From Hyphomicrobiales bacterium (lineage in GTDB: Bacteria > Pseudomonadota > Alphaproteobacteria > Rhizobiales > Rhizobiaceae): 64,000 nucleotides of DNA. A model generated the notes under the pieces. The model was not told the DNA's origin. It saw only the letters and a program-made list of their open reading frames with translations, and searched no databases. Each line of letters starts with the position of its first letter. Position 1 is the stretch's first letter. The stretch spans positions 40,122-104,121 of the forward strand of contig JAJFHU010000013.1 in the NCBI GenBank assembly GCA_021775455.1, given 5' to 3'. This document shows, piece by piece, positions 45,741 through 55,038 of this stretch. The translations under genes were made by a program, and so were the position numbers.

Positions 45741-46961
45741 CTAAAGATCAAATCCAAGGGCCTTGCCGACGGTGAAAACATCCTTGTCACCACGGCCGCA
45801 CAGGTTCATTACAATAATCTGATCCTTGTCCATTTTTGGAGCGCGTTTAATAACTTCAGCCAACGCGTGACTTGGTTCAAGTGCCGGAATGATGCCTTCG
45901 ACCTTGCACAATAGCTGAAACGCTTCCAGCGCCTCGTCATCCATAATGGGCACGTAATCGACACGACCCGTATCTTTTAGCCAAGAATGTTCTGGACCAA
46001 TGCCAGGATAGTCAAGGCCCGCAGAAATGGAATGACCCTCCAGTATCTGGCCATCATCATTTTGCAGCAGAAATGTCCGGTTGCCATGCAGAACCCCGGG
46101 TTTTCCTGCACTTAGTGATGCACAATGTTCTTCACCATCAAGTCCAAGCCCACCTGCTTCAACACCCACAATCTGAACTTGTCGATCATCGAGAAACGGG
46201 TGAAACAGGCCGATAGCATTCGAACCCCCGCCGACTGCTGCAACCAGCATGTCCGGCAAACGTCCTTCGGCTTCCATAATCTGTTCGCGTACTTCCTGCC
46301 CGATCACAGATTGAAAGTCTCTGACCAACTCCGGATAAGGGTGCGGTCCGGCTGCTGTGCCAATGATATAATAGGTATCTTCGACATTGGTCACCCAGTC
46401 CCGCAGGGCTTCGTTCATCGCATCTTTGAGAGTACCGGCCCCCGCAGTAACCGGAACAATTTCCGCACCCAACAGCTTCATGCGAAAGACATTCGGTGAC
46501 TGGCGTTCAATATCAGTTTTGCCCATGTAGACAACACAGGGATACCCAAACTTCGCAGCAACAGTTGCTGTTGCAACGCCATGCTGGCCTGCACCAGTTT
46601 CCGCAATAATACGCGTCTTGCCCATTTTTCGCGCTAGCAAAATTTGCCCCAGGCAATTGTTGATCTTGTGCGATCCGGTATGATTGAGTTCATCCCGCTT
46701 GAAGTAGATTTTGGCACCGCCCAGGTGCTTTGTAAGTCCTTCGGCAAAATATAGCGGTGATGGCCTGCCGGTGTAATGTTTGCCGAGATTTTCAAGCTCA
46801 GCCTTAAATTCAGGATCTTCCTTTGACTCATTGTAAGCTTGTTCAAGATCCAGGATTAGCGGCATTAAGGTTTCAGCCACATAACGGCCACCAAATATAC
46901 CGAAATATCCTTCCTTGTCAGGCCCTGCCCTGAATGAATTGGGTTCTACTGGTTCTGTCAC
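45741..46961 (-). CDS. trpB: tryptophan synthase beta chain
   Basis: The PLP subunit that condenses indole with serine. A 406-residue protein with the PLP lysine in [18 protein letters not shown], and the phosphate-binding GGGSNAIG loop. The start is a GTG whose last two bases overlap the trpF stop (GTGA), so translation is coupled. Length is typical. Confidence 0.96.
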   Translation of the reverse strand: MTEPVEPNSFRAGPDKEGYFGIFGGRYVAETLMPLILDLEQAYNESKEDPEFKAELENLGKHYTGRPSPLYFAEGLTKHLGGAKIYFKRDELNHTGSHKINNCLGQILLARKMGKTRIIAETGAGQHGVATATVAAKFGYPCVVYMGKTDIERQSPNVFRMKLLGAEIVPVTAGAGTLKDAMNEALRDWVTNVEDTYYIIGTAAGPHPYPELVRDFQSVIGQEVREQIMEAEGRLPDMLVAAVGGGSNAIGLFHPFLDDRQVQIVGVEAGGLGLDGEEHCASLSAGKPGVLHGNRTFLLQNDDGQILEGHSISAGLDYPGIGPEHSWLKDTGRVDYVPIMDDEALEAFQLLCKVEGIIPALEPSHALAEVIKRAPKMDKDQIIVMNLCGRGDKDVFTVGKALGFDL

Positions 46962-47626
46962 GATACGGCTTTCTTTTGTTCTGACCGGCTTAGTTGCGCC
47001 AGCAATTTCTGGATCATCGCTGGATCCTTCACACCTGGTTCGCGCTCCACTCCTGAAGCTAAATCAATCGCTGTCGCACCTGACTGCATGATTGCCTTTT
47101 CCACATTATCAATGTTCAACCCGCCTGAAAGCATATAGGGTAAACCCGCATCGTGGCCACTCAATATCTTCCAGTCAAAGGCTACTCCATTTCCTCCGGG
47201 TAGCTCTGAACCAGCCGGCGGTTTGGCATCAAAAAGAAGCCAATCGGCGACATTCACGTAAGCATTTGCTGCCTCAAGGTCAAAGCTTTCGCGTAGGGGA
47301 ATAGCTTTCATGATAGGCAGCCCATAACGTTCCTGTATCTGTTTGATACGCTCGGGTGTTTCTGCACCGTGAAACTGCAGCATGTCGGGCTTTACCCGGG
47401 AAACTATATCATCCAGTAAATCATCATCAGCATCAACAATTACCGCCACTTTTTTGATGCGATCTCCCGCCCACGCTGATAACTGTTCTGCTTCGTCTGT
47501 CGGAACATAGCGCGGACTGAGAGCAAAAAAATTCAACCCTATGTGGCTTGCACCACCTTCAATGGCGGCATCAATTGCCTCACGGGTTGACAGACCACAT
47601 ATTTTGATCGCTTTAGGCTTGTTCAT
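46958..47626 (-). CDS. trpF: phosphoribosylanthranilate isomerase
   Basis: The 222-residue TIM-barrel enzyme of tryptophan synthesis. KICGLS carries the catalytic Cys near residue 10, the second catalytic Asp is in VDADDD (family VD segment), and MLSGGLN with DLASGVE lies at the C-terminal phosphate site. It is first in the minus-strand trpF-trpB-trpA-accD unit and divergent from sthA across 108 bases. Confidence 0.94.
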   Translation of the reverse strand: MNKPKAIKICGLSTREAIDAAIEGGASHIGLNFFALSPRYVPTDEAEQLSAWAGDRIKKVAVIVDADDDLLDDIVSRVKPDMLQFHGAETPERIKQIQERYGLPIMKAIPLRESFDLEAANAYVNVADWLLFDAKPPAGSELPGGNGVAFDWKILSGHDAGLPYMLSGGLNIDNVEKAIMQSGATAIDLASGVEREPGVKDPAMIQKLLAQLSRSEQKKAVS

Positions 47627-47651
47627 AGTTGCTTTGTAATGGTGCTGTTTA

Positions 47652-47664
47652 CCACTTGAAGTGG
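47652..47664. promoter_or_regulatory. short palindrome in the trpF/sthA divergent region
   Basis: CCACTT and AAGTGG are perfect 6-bp arms around a single G, 26 bases before the trpF start and 71 bases before the sthA start. A compact operator is possible; the flanking bases do not extend the symmetry. Confidence 0.25.
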
Positions 47665-47734
47665 CATGATTGAAGCGCAGAGTCTACTGTGTAAATGTCG
47701 TATGGTATACAAACAAACCAACACCGGGGGAACG

Positions 47735-49132
47735 ATGGATCACTATGATCTGATTGTAATTGGCAGCGGACCAGCAGGTCGTCGCGCTGCAATTCAGGCT
47801 GCCAAATTTGGCCGTAAAGTCCTGGTGGTAGAGCGTGGGCGTCGCGTCGGTGGCGTATCCGTTCACACAGGAACAATCCCGTCAAAAACCTTACGGGAAA
47901 CTGTTCTCAATCTTACTGGTTGGCGTGAACGTGGATTTTATGGGCGATCTTACCGGGTAAAGCATGATATCACCGCGGAGGATCTCAGACGCCGGCTGCA
48001 TATTACATTGAATCACGAGATTGAAGTGCTTGAGCACCAGTTTGCGCGCAATCACGTTGATACATTGCGAGGAGAAGCCAAGTTTACTGGTGAAAAGGAG
48101 ATTGAAGTTTGTTGTGAAGAAGGAGAAATTGTTCATCATACTGCAGACAATTTTTTACTCGCGGTGGGAACCGTACCGTATCGGCCAGACGATATTCCAA
48201 TCGACAATGAATCAATTTTTGATAGCGACGGCATACTGGAACTTGAACGATTGCCGAGATCCTTAACCGTCATTGGTGCGGGTGTAATCGGAATTGAATA
48301 TGCCACAATTTTCAACTCCCTTGATATTGGTGTCACAGTTGTCGAGCCACGCGATTCCATGCTGGACTTTATCGACCGGGAGTTGATCGAAGATTTTACC
48401 TACCAGTTGCGAGATCGCAGGATGGTAATACGATTTGGTCGCAAGGTGGAAAAAGTTTCAAAGACAAAGGATGGAAGTTGCCGGGTGCAGTTGGAGGGCG
48501 GTCGCAACATCCGCTCTGACATGGTGCTGTTTGCTGCTGGCCGGATGGGTGCCACGGATTCACTTAATCTTGAAGCCTGTGGTCTGGAGGCAGATCATCG
48601 TGGTCGCCTCAAAGTGGATCAACAAACATTTTGCACTAACGTTCCACATATTTACGCGGCGGGCGATGTTATTGGGTTTCCAAGCCTTGCTTCAACATCG
48701 ATGGAACAGGGTCGCATCGCTGCTTGTCATGCCATGGGAGAAGCCGGCTATAATCCACCCGAATATTTTCCTTATGGCATTTACTCCGTCCCGGAAATTT
48801 CCACCATTGGCATGACCGAGGAAGAAATCATTGAACGCGAAATTCCATACGAGATCGGTATTGCGCGTTTTCGCGAAACATCCCGAGGTCACATTATGGG
48901 TCTCGATACAGGAATGTTGAAAATGATCTTTTCACTAAAAACCCGCAGGTTGCTCGGGTGCCATATCGTGGGGGAAGGTGCAACGGAACTCATTCACATT
49001 GGTCAGGCGGTTTTAAACCTTGGCGGAACACTCGATTATTTTGTAGAGAACACGTTCAATTATCCAACGCTTGCGGAAGCCTACAAGATTGCAGCGCTCG
49101 ATGCCTGGAATCGGATGCCGCCAGCCAAATAA
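47735..49132 (+). CDS. sthA: soluble pyridine nucleotide transhydrogenase (Si-specific)
   Basis: A 465-residue FAD enzyme that exchanges reducing equivalents between NADPH and NAD. It has the disulfide reductase fold with GSGPAGRRAA at the FAD site and GAGVIGIEYA at the pyridine nucleotide site. The redox-active CxxxxC is replaced: VHTGTIPSKT stands where reductases have GCIPSK, which is the signature of SthA. ATG 47735 follows GGGGGAACG; the frame extends upstream to 47666. Convergent with an SDR gene, 19 bases apart. Confidence 0.94.
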   Translation: MDHYDLIVIGSGPAGRRAAIQAAKFGRKVLVVERGRRVGGVSVHTGTIPSKTLRETVLNLTGWRERGFYGRSYRVKHDITAEDLRRRLHITLNHEIEVLEHQFARNHVDTLRGEAKFTGEKEIEVCCEEGEIVHHTADNFLLAVGTVPYRPDDIPIDNESIFDSDGILELERLPRSLTVIGAGVIGIEYATIFNSLDIGVTVVEPRDSMLDFIDRELIEDFTYQLRDRRMVIRFGRKVEKVSKTKDGSCRVQLEGGRNIRSDMVLFAAGRMGATDSLNLEACGLEADHRGRLKVDQQTFCTNVPHIYAAGDVIGFPSLASTSMEQGRIAACHAMGEAGYNPPEYFPYGIYSVPEISTIGMTEEEIIEREIPYEIGIARFRETSRGHIMGLDTGMLKMIFSLKTRRLLGCHIVGEGATELIHIGQAVLNLGGTLDYFVENTFNYPTLAEAYKIAALDAWNRMPPAK

Positions 49133-49151
49133 AAATGCAACTCTCAGAAAC

Positions 49152-50033
49152 TTATTCCCAACTTCCCCCATCCCACATTCGCTGAAGAGCTACCCGGTAG
49201 TTTGGCCATTGATATGACATTGCGAGTTCCGATTTCGACTTGGCATTGCTTACCCGCTTGTTCTCGCCATAAAACGACCGCGCCATGGGTGAGAGCTCAG
49301 CAGATTGAAAATTTATTTCCGGCGGCGGTTCCCTGCCAGCGATTTCATGAGCCAAAGTGACCACGTCTTGCGGCGGCGCTGGTTCATCATCGGTAATGTT
49401 AAATATTCCTGAGGCATATTTGACCATTGCCAGGTTCACAGCCAAGCCAATGTCATCGCGATGAACCCGGTTAAACACCTGGCCAGGTTTCACCAAACGT
49501 CGTGCCTTGCAGGCTTCCATGTTTATGAATGCATTACGACCGGGGCCGTATATTCCGGAAAGCCTGAGTATTGCCAAGGGTATCTGATTATCCTCGGCAA
49601 ATTTCTGCCAAGAATCTTCTGCGTCAAGCCGCTGGATTGAACGTTTGGAAACCGGTCTCGGGTCTGTCTCTTCATCGACCCACGAGCCATCATGATTTCC
49701 GTACACTCCAACTGTCGACAAATATCCTATCCATTGAAGGTCAGGTATTGCCCGTTTTAGGTCGGGAATTGCGGATAATACGGGATCGGCATCCCCCGGA
49801 GCAATGGAAACCAGAAGATGAGTAGTGTCTGACAGGTAGGCCGTTAGTTCTGGTGAAACATGTTGACCATCAAACAGGACAGCATGAATTCCGTATTGTG
49901 ACAAAGACGCTACTTTCTGCTCGGAGCGTGTGGTGCCATAAACATCAAACGATCGGCAATGGGCTTGCTCAGCAATCGCGATGCCGGAAAAGCCGGCTCC
50001 AAATATGAACAGTTTGTTTCCTGTATTACTCAC
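49152..50033 (-). CDS. NAD-dependent epimerase/dehydratase-like SDR protein
   Basis: A 293-residue extended/atypical SDR with the Rossmann turn FIFGAGFSG near the N-terminus and SVGVYG in mid-sequence, where canonical family members have YxxxK. The substrate is unknown. The start is probably the GTG at 50033, which overlaps the end of queG by eight bases; other TTG and upstream starts exist. The location right after queG is a common Rhizobiales arrangement and suggests co-transcription. Confidence 0.82.
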   Translation of the reverse strand: MSNTGNKLFIFGAGFSGIAIAEQAHCRSFDVYGTTRSEQKVASLSQYGIHAVLFDGQHVSPELTAYLSDTTHLLVSIAPGDADPVLSAIPDLKRAIPDLQWIGYLSTVGVYGNHDGSWVDEETDPRPVSKRSIQRLDAEDSWQKFAEDNQIPLAILRLSGIYGPGRNAFINMEACKARRLVKPGQVFNRVHRDDIGLAVNLAMVKYASGIFNITDDEPAPPQDVVTLAHEIAGREPPPEINFQSAELSPMARSFYGENKRVSNAKSKSELAMSYQWPNYRVALQRMWDGGSWE

Positions 50034-51150
50034 CAATTGCAAAACTCCACTCGTCCAGCACATCATTGTCTACTTCTGCTTGCTTGTCCCTAATCCCGAC
50101 TAATTCTTCCCTGTTCAGCAATCTTGATAACGCCCAGACGGCAGCACCGCGAACCACAGAATCATCGTCATCCAGATGTATTATCAAAGAATCTGCAAGC
50201 TCCGGATTGCCGGAATTTCCGATAGCAATCAGGACATTGCGCAAGAATCGATTTCGGCCAATTCGCTTAACCGGTGATCCTGAAAATTTCTTGCGAAATC
50301 CTGCATCGTCCAATGCGGCAAGGGCTACAAGATTCGGTGTTCTCAAATCCTCCCTGACAATCAATTTCGCTTCCTTCGATTTTTGTGCATATTTGTTCCA
50401 GGGGCAAATCGCAAGGCAATCGTCACAACCAAATATGCGATTACCCATGGCGGCCCGTAAATCACGATCAATCGGTCCCTTGTGCTCGATTGTCAGGTAA
50501 GAAATGCACCGTCTTGCATCAAGTTGATATGGCGCCGGGAATGCATTGGTTGGACATATATCAAGGCAGGCCGTACAGGAGCCGCAATGGTCGATCTCCA
50601 TCTCATCAGAAGTCAGTTTGGCGTCAGTCAGAATGGTTCCCAGAAACAGCCACGAGCCGTACTCACGTGAAACCAGGTTGGTGTGCTTCCCTTGCCAACC
50701 AACGCCTGCCTGCTCGGCAAGTGGCTTTTCCATTAATGGTGCAGTATCTACGAAAACCTTGACTTCATTCCCGGTGTTGCTGGCAAACCATCCGGCTATC
50801 TCCTTCAGTCTACCCTTAATCAGATCGTGGTAATCGCGGTTTTGCGCATAGACTGAGATCGCTGCCTTTTCGTGCTGGTTCAGGATTTTAAGCGGATCTT
50901 CCTCAGGACCGTAATTCAGACCCAGCACAATGGCGGATTTGGCGTCCGGCCACATGGCTCTGGGTTCTTTGCGCCTGGGCATGGTTGTTTCCAGCCAGCC
51001 CATTGTACCGTGCCATCCCGCTGCCACTGCATTTTCCAGACGCTCCCCGGTATGCTTCGGTAACTGGGCCTTGGTTATGCGGCAGGAATTGAAGCCCAAA
51101 TCGTCAGCCCTTTGACGAATTTTATCTTCAATGGTTTGCTTATTGGGCAC
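50026..51150 (-). CDS. queG: epoxyqueuosine reductase
   Basis: Reduces epoxyqueuosine to queuosine in the wobble base of certain tRNAs, using cobalamin and iron-sulfur clusters. The 374-residue protein has the two [4Fe-4S] motifs (CGSCTACLDICP and CDDCLAICPW), the catalytic-aspartate region FVDTAPLMEK, and a C-terminal HEAT-like part (NPELADSLI to LSRLL). The GTG at 51150 is three bases downstream of the GST stop codon. It probably shares a transcript with the GST and the SDR gene. Confidence 0.95.
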   Translation of the reverse strand: MPNKQTIEDKIRQRADDLGFNSCRITKAQLPKHTGERLENAVAAGWHGTMGWLETTMPRRKEPRAMWPDAKSAIVLGLNYGPEEDPLKILNQHEKAAISVYAQNRDYHDLIKGRLKEIAGWFASNTGNEVKVFVDTAPLMEKPLAEQAGVGWQGKHTNLVSREYGSWLFLGTILTDAKLTSDEMEIDHCGSCTACLDICPTNAFPAPYQLDARRCISYLTIEHKGPIDRDLRAAMGNRIFGCDDCLAICPWNKYAQKSKEAKLIVREDLRTPNLVALAALDDAGFRKKFSGSPVKRIGRNRFLRNVLIAIGNSGNPELADSLIIHLDDDDSVVRGAAVWALSRLLNREELVGIRDKQAEVDNDVLDEWSFAIGE

Positions 51151-51153
51151 AAG

Positions 51154-51846
51154 TCAAAAATCCAGGTCAATATAATGAGATGCGGGCGGCAATCCCAAAA
51201 CTTTATCTGAAAGTATCGGTCTAAACGAGGGTCGCGATTTTACCCGCTGAAACCAATCCTTGGCTGCCGGACCTTGATCCCACGGGATTTCTCCGAGATA
51301 ATCAAGTACCGAAATTGCTGCTGCTGCTGCAAAATCTGCACAGGATATCCTGACACCTCCCAACCAGTTCCGTGTGCTTGCCAGATGGTTAAGGTACTTC
51401 ATGTGCTGTTTGAGGTTTGCCCGTGCCGCGCGTATCGTTGCAGTATCCGGTGGACCGCCGCCTTCTTCTGTACGCATCAATTGTTTGAATACACGTTCGG
51501 TGACCATGTAATGTGCAACTTCCCTTTCAAACTTGCCCAGAAACCATTCTACAAGACGACGCATCTCGGCTCGCTCGCCTGCATTTTCTGGCATCAGGCG
51601 TTTGTCTCGCATAATCGCACCACTGGTTTCGTCAAGATATTCACCCGCGACAATCCCTCCACAAACAGGTTCAACACCATCAACGATCAGAACCGGCAAA
51701 TTGCCTGCCGGATTGAGTGCCAAAAACGCTTCCCGGCGCTGCCAGAGCTTCTCCTCGACAAGCTCCATTGATTGACCGTACTCACCAAGCAGCAAACGCA
51801 CATATCTGGATGAAGCGGACATCGGGTGGTGGTAAAGTTGATGCAT
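51154..51846 (-). CDS. glutathione S-transferase family protein (uppP-linked)
   Basis: A 230-residue GST. The N-terminal domain opens with LYHHPMSASSRYVRLLL, in which Ser near residue 11 sits at the usual catalytic position, and has the cis-proline segment NLPVLIV. A helical domain with SCADFAAAAAIS follows. The ATG at 51846 has GAGG five bases upstream. It stands divergent from uppP and begins the GST-queG-SDR transcript. The conserved neighbourhood suggests a stable but unidentified role. Confidence 0.88.
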   Translation of the reverse strand: MHQLYHHPMSASSRYVRLLLGEYGQSMELVEEKLWQRREAFLALNPAGNLPVLIVDGVEPVCGGIVAGEYLDETSGAIMRDKRLMPENAGERAEMRRLVEWFLGKFEREVAHYMVTERVFKQLMRTEEGGGPPDTATIRAARANLKQHMKYLNHLASTRNWLGGVRISCADFAAAAAISVLDYLGEIPWDQGPAAKDWFQRVKSRPSFRPILSDKVLGLPPASHYIDLDF

Positions 51847-52012
51847 CAAACCTCGGAGCGTTCACTTTGTACTGGAACTGAAAAGTCAAACATGAAAGTA
51901 AGGTCATTACCCTTCGCAATTGCGAATCATAATAAGCATGAAATGAGGCTGCAAGCCATTCCGAATTGGTGAATTTGGAATTTGGTGACGGAAAACTGCA
52001 ACGGGAGATCAC

Positions 52013-52840
52013 ATGACCGCAGAACAGATTATTGTTTTGGCAATTGTGCAAGGCATTACAGAATTTTTGCCAATTTCATCGTCTGGGCACCTGATCCTGA
52101 TACCTGCATTCTCTGGTTGGCCCGATCAAGGTATTGCAGTTGATGTTATGGTCCATGTTGGCTCGCTCTTCGCAGTGTTTGCCTATTTTTGGCGTGATTG
52201 CATGGCGTTATCAATCGGAGGAATGAACCTGCTTCGTGGGCGAATGACTGATGATGGGCGCATGGCAATTTACATCATTCTGGCTACCATTCCGGCCATT
52301 GCGCTTGGCCTGTTCCTTAAGGCGACCGGCATGAATGCGATGTTGCGAAGTGTTGAGATTATTGCCTGGAACGCCATAATATTCGGCATTTTGCTTTACA
52401 TAGCTGACTTAATTGGAAAGCGGGTGAAACGGATGGAAGACATGACACTTGCCCCAGCCATGATGATTGGTATCGCCCAGGCATTAGCATTAATTCCAGG
52501 TACCAGCCGTTCAGGCATCACGATGACTGCGGCAAGGCTTTTGGGTTTTGAGCGACCGGAGGCAGCACGCTTTTCCTTCCTGCTCGGGATACCAGCAATT
52601 TCAGCTGCGGGTCTCGTTACCATTTCAGAATTCCTGGAGGCCGGTCAAGGCATTCCCACCGATGCACTTTGGGCTGCATTTTTAACTTTCTTTTCAGCGC
52701 TTGCTGCGATCGCACTCCTGATGGCGGTTGTCAAACGCACGTCGTTCCTGGTCTTTGTTCTTTATCGAATGGCTCTGGGTTTATTGTTGTTTGCGCTCTT
52801 GTACGAGTGGATACCCGGGATCTCACTTCAATTCAGCTAA
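52013..52840 (+). CDS. uppP: undecaprenyl-diphosphatase
   Basis: An integral membrane phosphatase that recycles undecaprenyl diphosphate to the monophosphate carrier for peptidoglycan and polysaccharide assembly. The 275-residue BacA-family protein has the two hallmark motifs, GITEFLPISSSGHL near the N-terminus and PGTSRSG near residue 165, and several hydrophobic helices. CGGGAG lies upstream of the ATG. Convergent with the TauE/SafE gene, with six bases between stop codons. Confidence 0.95.
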   Translation: MTAEQIIVLAIVQGITEFLPISSSGHLILIPAFSGWPDQGIAVDVMVHVGSLFAVFAYFWRDCMALSIGGMNLLRGRMTDDGRMAIYIILATIPAIALGLFLKATGMNAMLRSVEIIAWNAIIFGILLYIADLIGKRVKRMEDMTLAPAMMIGIAQALALIPGTSRSGITMTAARLLGFERPEAARFSFLLGIPAISAAGLVTISEFLEAGQGIPTDALWAAFLTFFSALAAIALLMAVVKRTSFLVFVLYRMALGLLLFALLYEWIPGISLQFS

Positions 52841-52846
52841 ACCTGT

Positions 52847-53608
52847 TCAAGCCCAAATGGCACGTCGTAGAAGGTCGAGTGCGATAATTGTCAGAATTAC
52901 CCGAAACACTTTTCTAAAATCTTTTTCGGCGATCCGATTAAGAAGACGCGTTCCCGCCATCGTCCCAACGTATCCGGATATGATCATGGCCACGATTAAT
53001 CCAGCCCATGACCAGAATTGAATACCTGCCAGTGTGAACGCAACAACCTTGAGCGAGTGTTGCATTGCCAATGCCGCAGCCATTGACGCAACAAGGGCGC
53101 GCCGATCAGTAAAAATCTCCTTGAAGAACACACCCACCAGGGGTCCGGTGGCACCAACGAACATGGTCGCAAAGGCTGTTCCCACTCCACCAAAAGCCAT
53201 CAGCCATGGCCCTATACTGGAAAAAGCGGGAATTTTGATCCACATAGCTGCCAGAATGAACAGCGCCAGAATAATATTGAGCGCCGTTAAGGGTAGAGCA
53301 GTTACAATCATACCGCCAATTGCTACTCCGATTACACAACCACCCAGAAACGGAAACAGTCTCCGCCAATCAATATGCGCGCGTTGAAGCCAGGTTCTGC
53401 CCACATTTGAGCCGAGTTGAACCAGACCATGAACCGGAATCAGCACTGACGACGGCACGAGATAGATCATCAGCGAGAGGAGCGTCAAACCGCCGCCTAT
53501 TCCAAATGCGGCGGTCAGAGCAGACGTAAAAAAGCTCACACCAATCAAAAGGAATGCAGAGCCAATTGAAATTTCATCCGGCAGAATCGCCCAGGCGAGT
53601 TCGTTCAG
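52847..53608 (-). CDS. TauE/SafE family membrane permease, apparent CTG start
   Basis: A TauE/SafE protein (DUF81) of about 253 residues with repeated hydrophobic helices and the GIGGGLTLLSL signature near the N-terminus; such proteins export sulfite or other small organic anions. The first usual start codon is a TTG at 53548, which removes about 20 residues that look like a normal family N-terminus (NELAWAILPDEISIG). A CTG at 53608 overlaps the stop of the upstream gene as CTGA and has GGAGA seven bases before it, so it is the likely start. Confidence 0.85.
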   Translation of the reverse strand: MNELAWAILPDEISIGSAFLLIGVSFFTSALTAAFGIGGGLTLLSLMIYLVPSSVLIPVHGLVQLGSNVGRTWLQRAHIDWRRLFPFLGGCVIGVAIGGMIVTALPLTALNIILALFILAAMWIKIPAFSSIGPWLMAFGGVGTAFATMFVGATGPLVGVFFKEIFTDRRALVASMAAALAMQHSLKVVAFTLAGIQFWSWAGLIVAMIISGYVGTMAGTRLLNRIAEKDFRKVFRVILTIIALDLLRRAIWA

Positions 53609-54579
53609 CTTTCTTCTCCAACCGGATTGGTAAACTGACCATGTGGCCGGTACTGCACCAAGTAGGTTGGCAGAATTGTTTCCAGGGTAACTGGTTCTAT
53701 CCCGATCCCCTCAAGTGTACAGCCATCGCGACGGGCGGAATCGGAAACCACATTATCCGACTTCAACATCTCCACCTGATCGCTGGTAATCGGCGCATAT
53801 GGCAACCACCCCGTAAGAGTCGCGATAGCGGAAGATACCACCCATGGTAAATTCACAAGTATCCGGTTTCGGCAAATTTCCTCCAGCATGACCTCCATGC
53901 ATTGTCGGAAGGTCAGTACTTCAGCCCCACCCAATTCGTAAATTGTACCGTCGGCAATTTCTCCGGCTGCAGCACGAGCAATCGCTTCGGCTACATCACC
54001 AACGTAGACTGGCTGAAAGCGTGTATCTGCACCAATCATCGGGATAATTGGAGATATCTTTGCCATGGCAGCAAAGCGGTTGAAGAATTCATCTTCCTGC
54101 CCGAAAACTACAGATGGCCTGATAACCGTGGCATTTTTCAAAGATGATTTTACAGCCTGCTCACCACGCCCCTTCGAGCGCCCATAACCCGATTTGGAAT
54201 TCACATCGGCACCGATGGCACTCATGTGCACCAATCGGGCACCGGCTTTCTTTGTTGCGTCCGCAATCGCCTTTGCACCCAAGATATGTACGGCATCGAA
54301 ATTATTTCGTCCGGCAGCATCAAATGTACCAACCAGATTTACCACTGTATCTGCCCCGTGCACCGCTGCCTCCACGGATTGACGAAACCGTATGTTTGCC
54401 TGCACCAACTGTATTTGCCCCAAGTCCCCCAATGGCTTTAGATGAATTGCCAAATCCGGTCTCCTGACCGCAACCCGCACCCTGTATCCGCGTCCGGCCA
54501 GCGCACGCACAACGTAACGACCGACAAATCCGGAACCGCCAAAAACAACGGCAAGCTTCGGGACAGCAGTAGCGCTCAT
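53605..54579 (-). CDS. complex I NDUFA9-like NAD(P)-binding protein
   Basis: A 324-residue atypical SDR of the NDUFA9/39-kDa complex I subunit family. The nucleotide motif GGSGFVG is at residues 14-20, SAIGADVNSKSGYGRSKG lies at the position of the YxxxK core, and VYVGDVAEAI follows. Alphaproteobacterial members often sit beside uppP. Whether they belong to complex I or to lipid or quinone metabolism is unresolved. GGAG lies upstream of the ATG at 54579. The TauE/SafE gene starts in its stop codon. Confidence 0.88.
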   Translation of the reverse strand: MSATAVPKLAVVFGGSGFVGRYVVRALAGRGYRVRVAVRRPDLAIHLKPLGDLGQIQLVQANIRFRQSVEAAVHGADTVVNLVGTFDAAGRNNFDAVHILGAKAIADATKKAGARLVHMSAIGADVNSKSGYGRSKGRGEQAVKSSLKNATVIRPSVVFGQEDEFFNRFAAMAKISPIIPMIGADTRFQPVYVGDVAEAIARAAAGEIADGTIYELGGAEVLTFRQCMEVMLEEICRNRILVNLPWVVSSAIATLTGWLPYAPITSDQVEMLKSDNVVSDSARRDGCTLEGIGIEPVTLETILPTYLVQYRPHGQFTNPVGEES

Positions 54580-54746
54580 TTTTCGGCTCCATGGTTAGTC
54601 GCTAATTCAAGGTCAAAGTCTAACGCTTTGTTGGCCAAATTTAAAGCCATCGCGATGCGTCATCGACAGTTCAACAGAATTTTTGTTCATACCATCAAGA
54701 ATTCGCGTTGACAGGCAGCACCGTGGGACTTAAACCGCTCAACATT

Positions 54747-54833
54747 GCCCAGATGGCGGAATTGGTAGACGCGCCAGCTTCAGGTGCTGGTACTCGCAAG
54801 GGTGTGGAGGTTCGAGTCCTCTTCTGGGCACCA
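54747..54833 (+). tRNA. tRNA-Leu(CAG), likely attachment site
   Basis: A class II tRNA of 87 bases with acceptor GCCCAGA/TCTGGGC, D arm with TGGTAGAC, anticodon stem CCAGC/GCTGG and loop TTCAGGT (anticodon CAG at 54781-54783), a long variable arm, a GTTCGAGTC T loop region, and discriminator A with encoded CCA. An integrase gene starts 205 bases downstream in the same orientation, so its 3' end is the probable integration site of the element at right. I did not find a repeat of the tRNA 3' end further right in the window. Confidence 0.97.
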
Positions 54834-54933
54834 TTTGCTCTTCTCATAACTTCTCATATCTGCTCAAAAGCATTGATATTTCTATATTTTTTATGTTATC
54901 TTCTGATCATAGTTGAACATTGTTTTTCACTGT

Positions 54934-55019
54934 TACCCACAAAATTGTGGGTATTGAAATGGGTAACATGCAAAAATTTCGCGAAATGCCCCTCGAAATA
55001 CCCGCAATGATACCCGCAC
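54934..55019. other. four TACCC(A/G)CA arm-type sites between tRNA-Leu and the integrase
   Basis: TACCCACAA at 54934 and its complement at 54945-54953 form a perfect 9-bp inverted pair; TACCCGCAA at 54999 and TACCCGCAC at 55011 are direct copies. An outer GTTACCC/GGGTAAC pair frames the first two (54932-54967). The spacing and position, between the att tRNA and the integrase start, fit arm-type integrase or excisionase binding sites that also allow autoregulation. Confidence 0.6.
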
Positions 55020-55038
55020 AAGAAAACAAGGGTTTGAA

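Noticed and set aside
54811..54833. attR copy of the tRNA-Leu 3' end in 56-64 kb
   Set aside because: I searched by eye for the GTTCGAGTCCTC and TCTGGGCACCA segments downstream and found no second copy; the element probably extends past the window.
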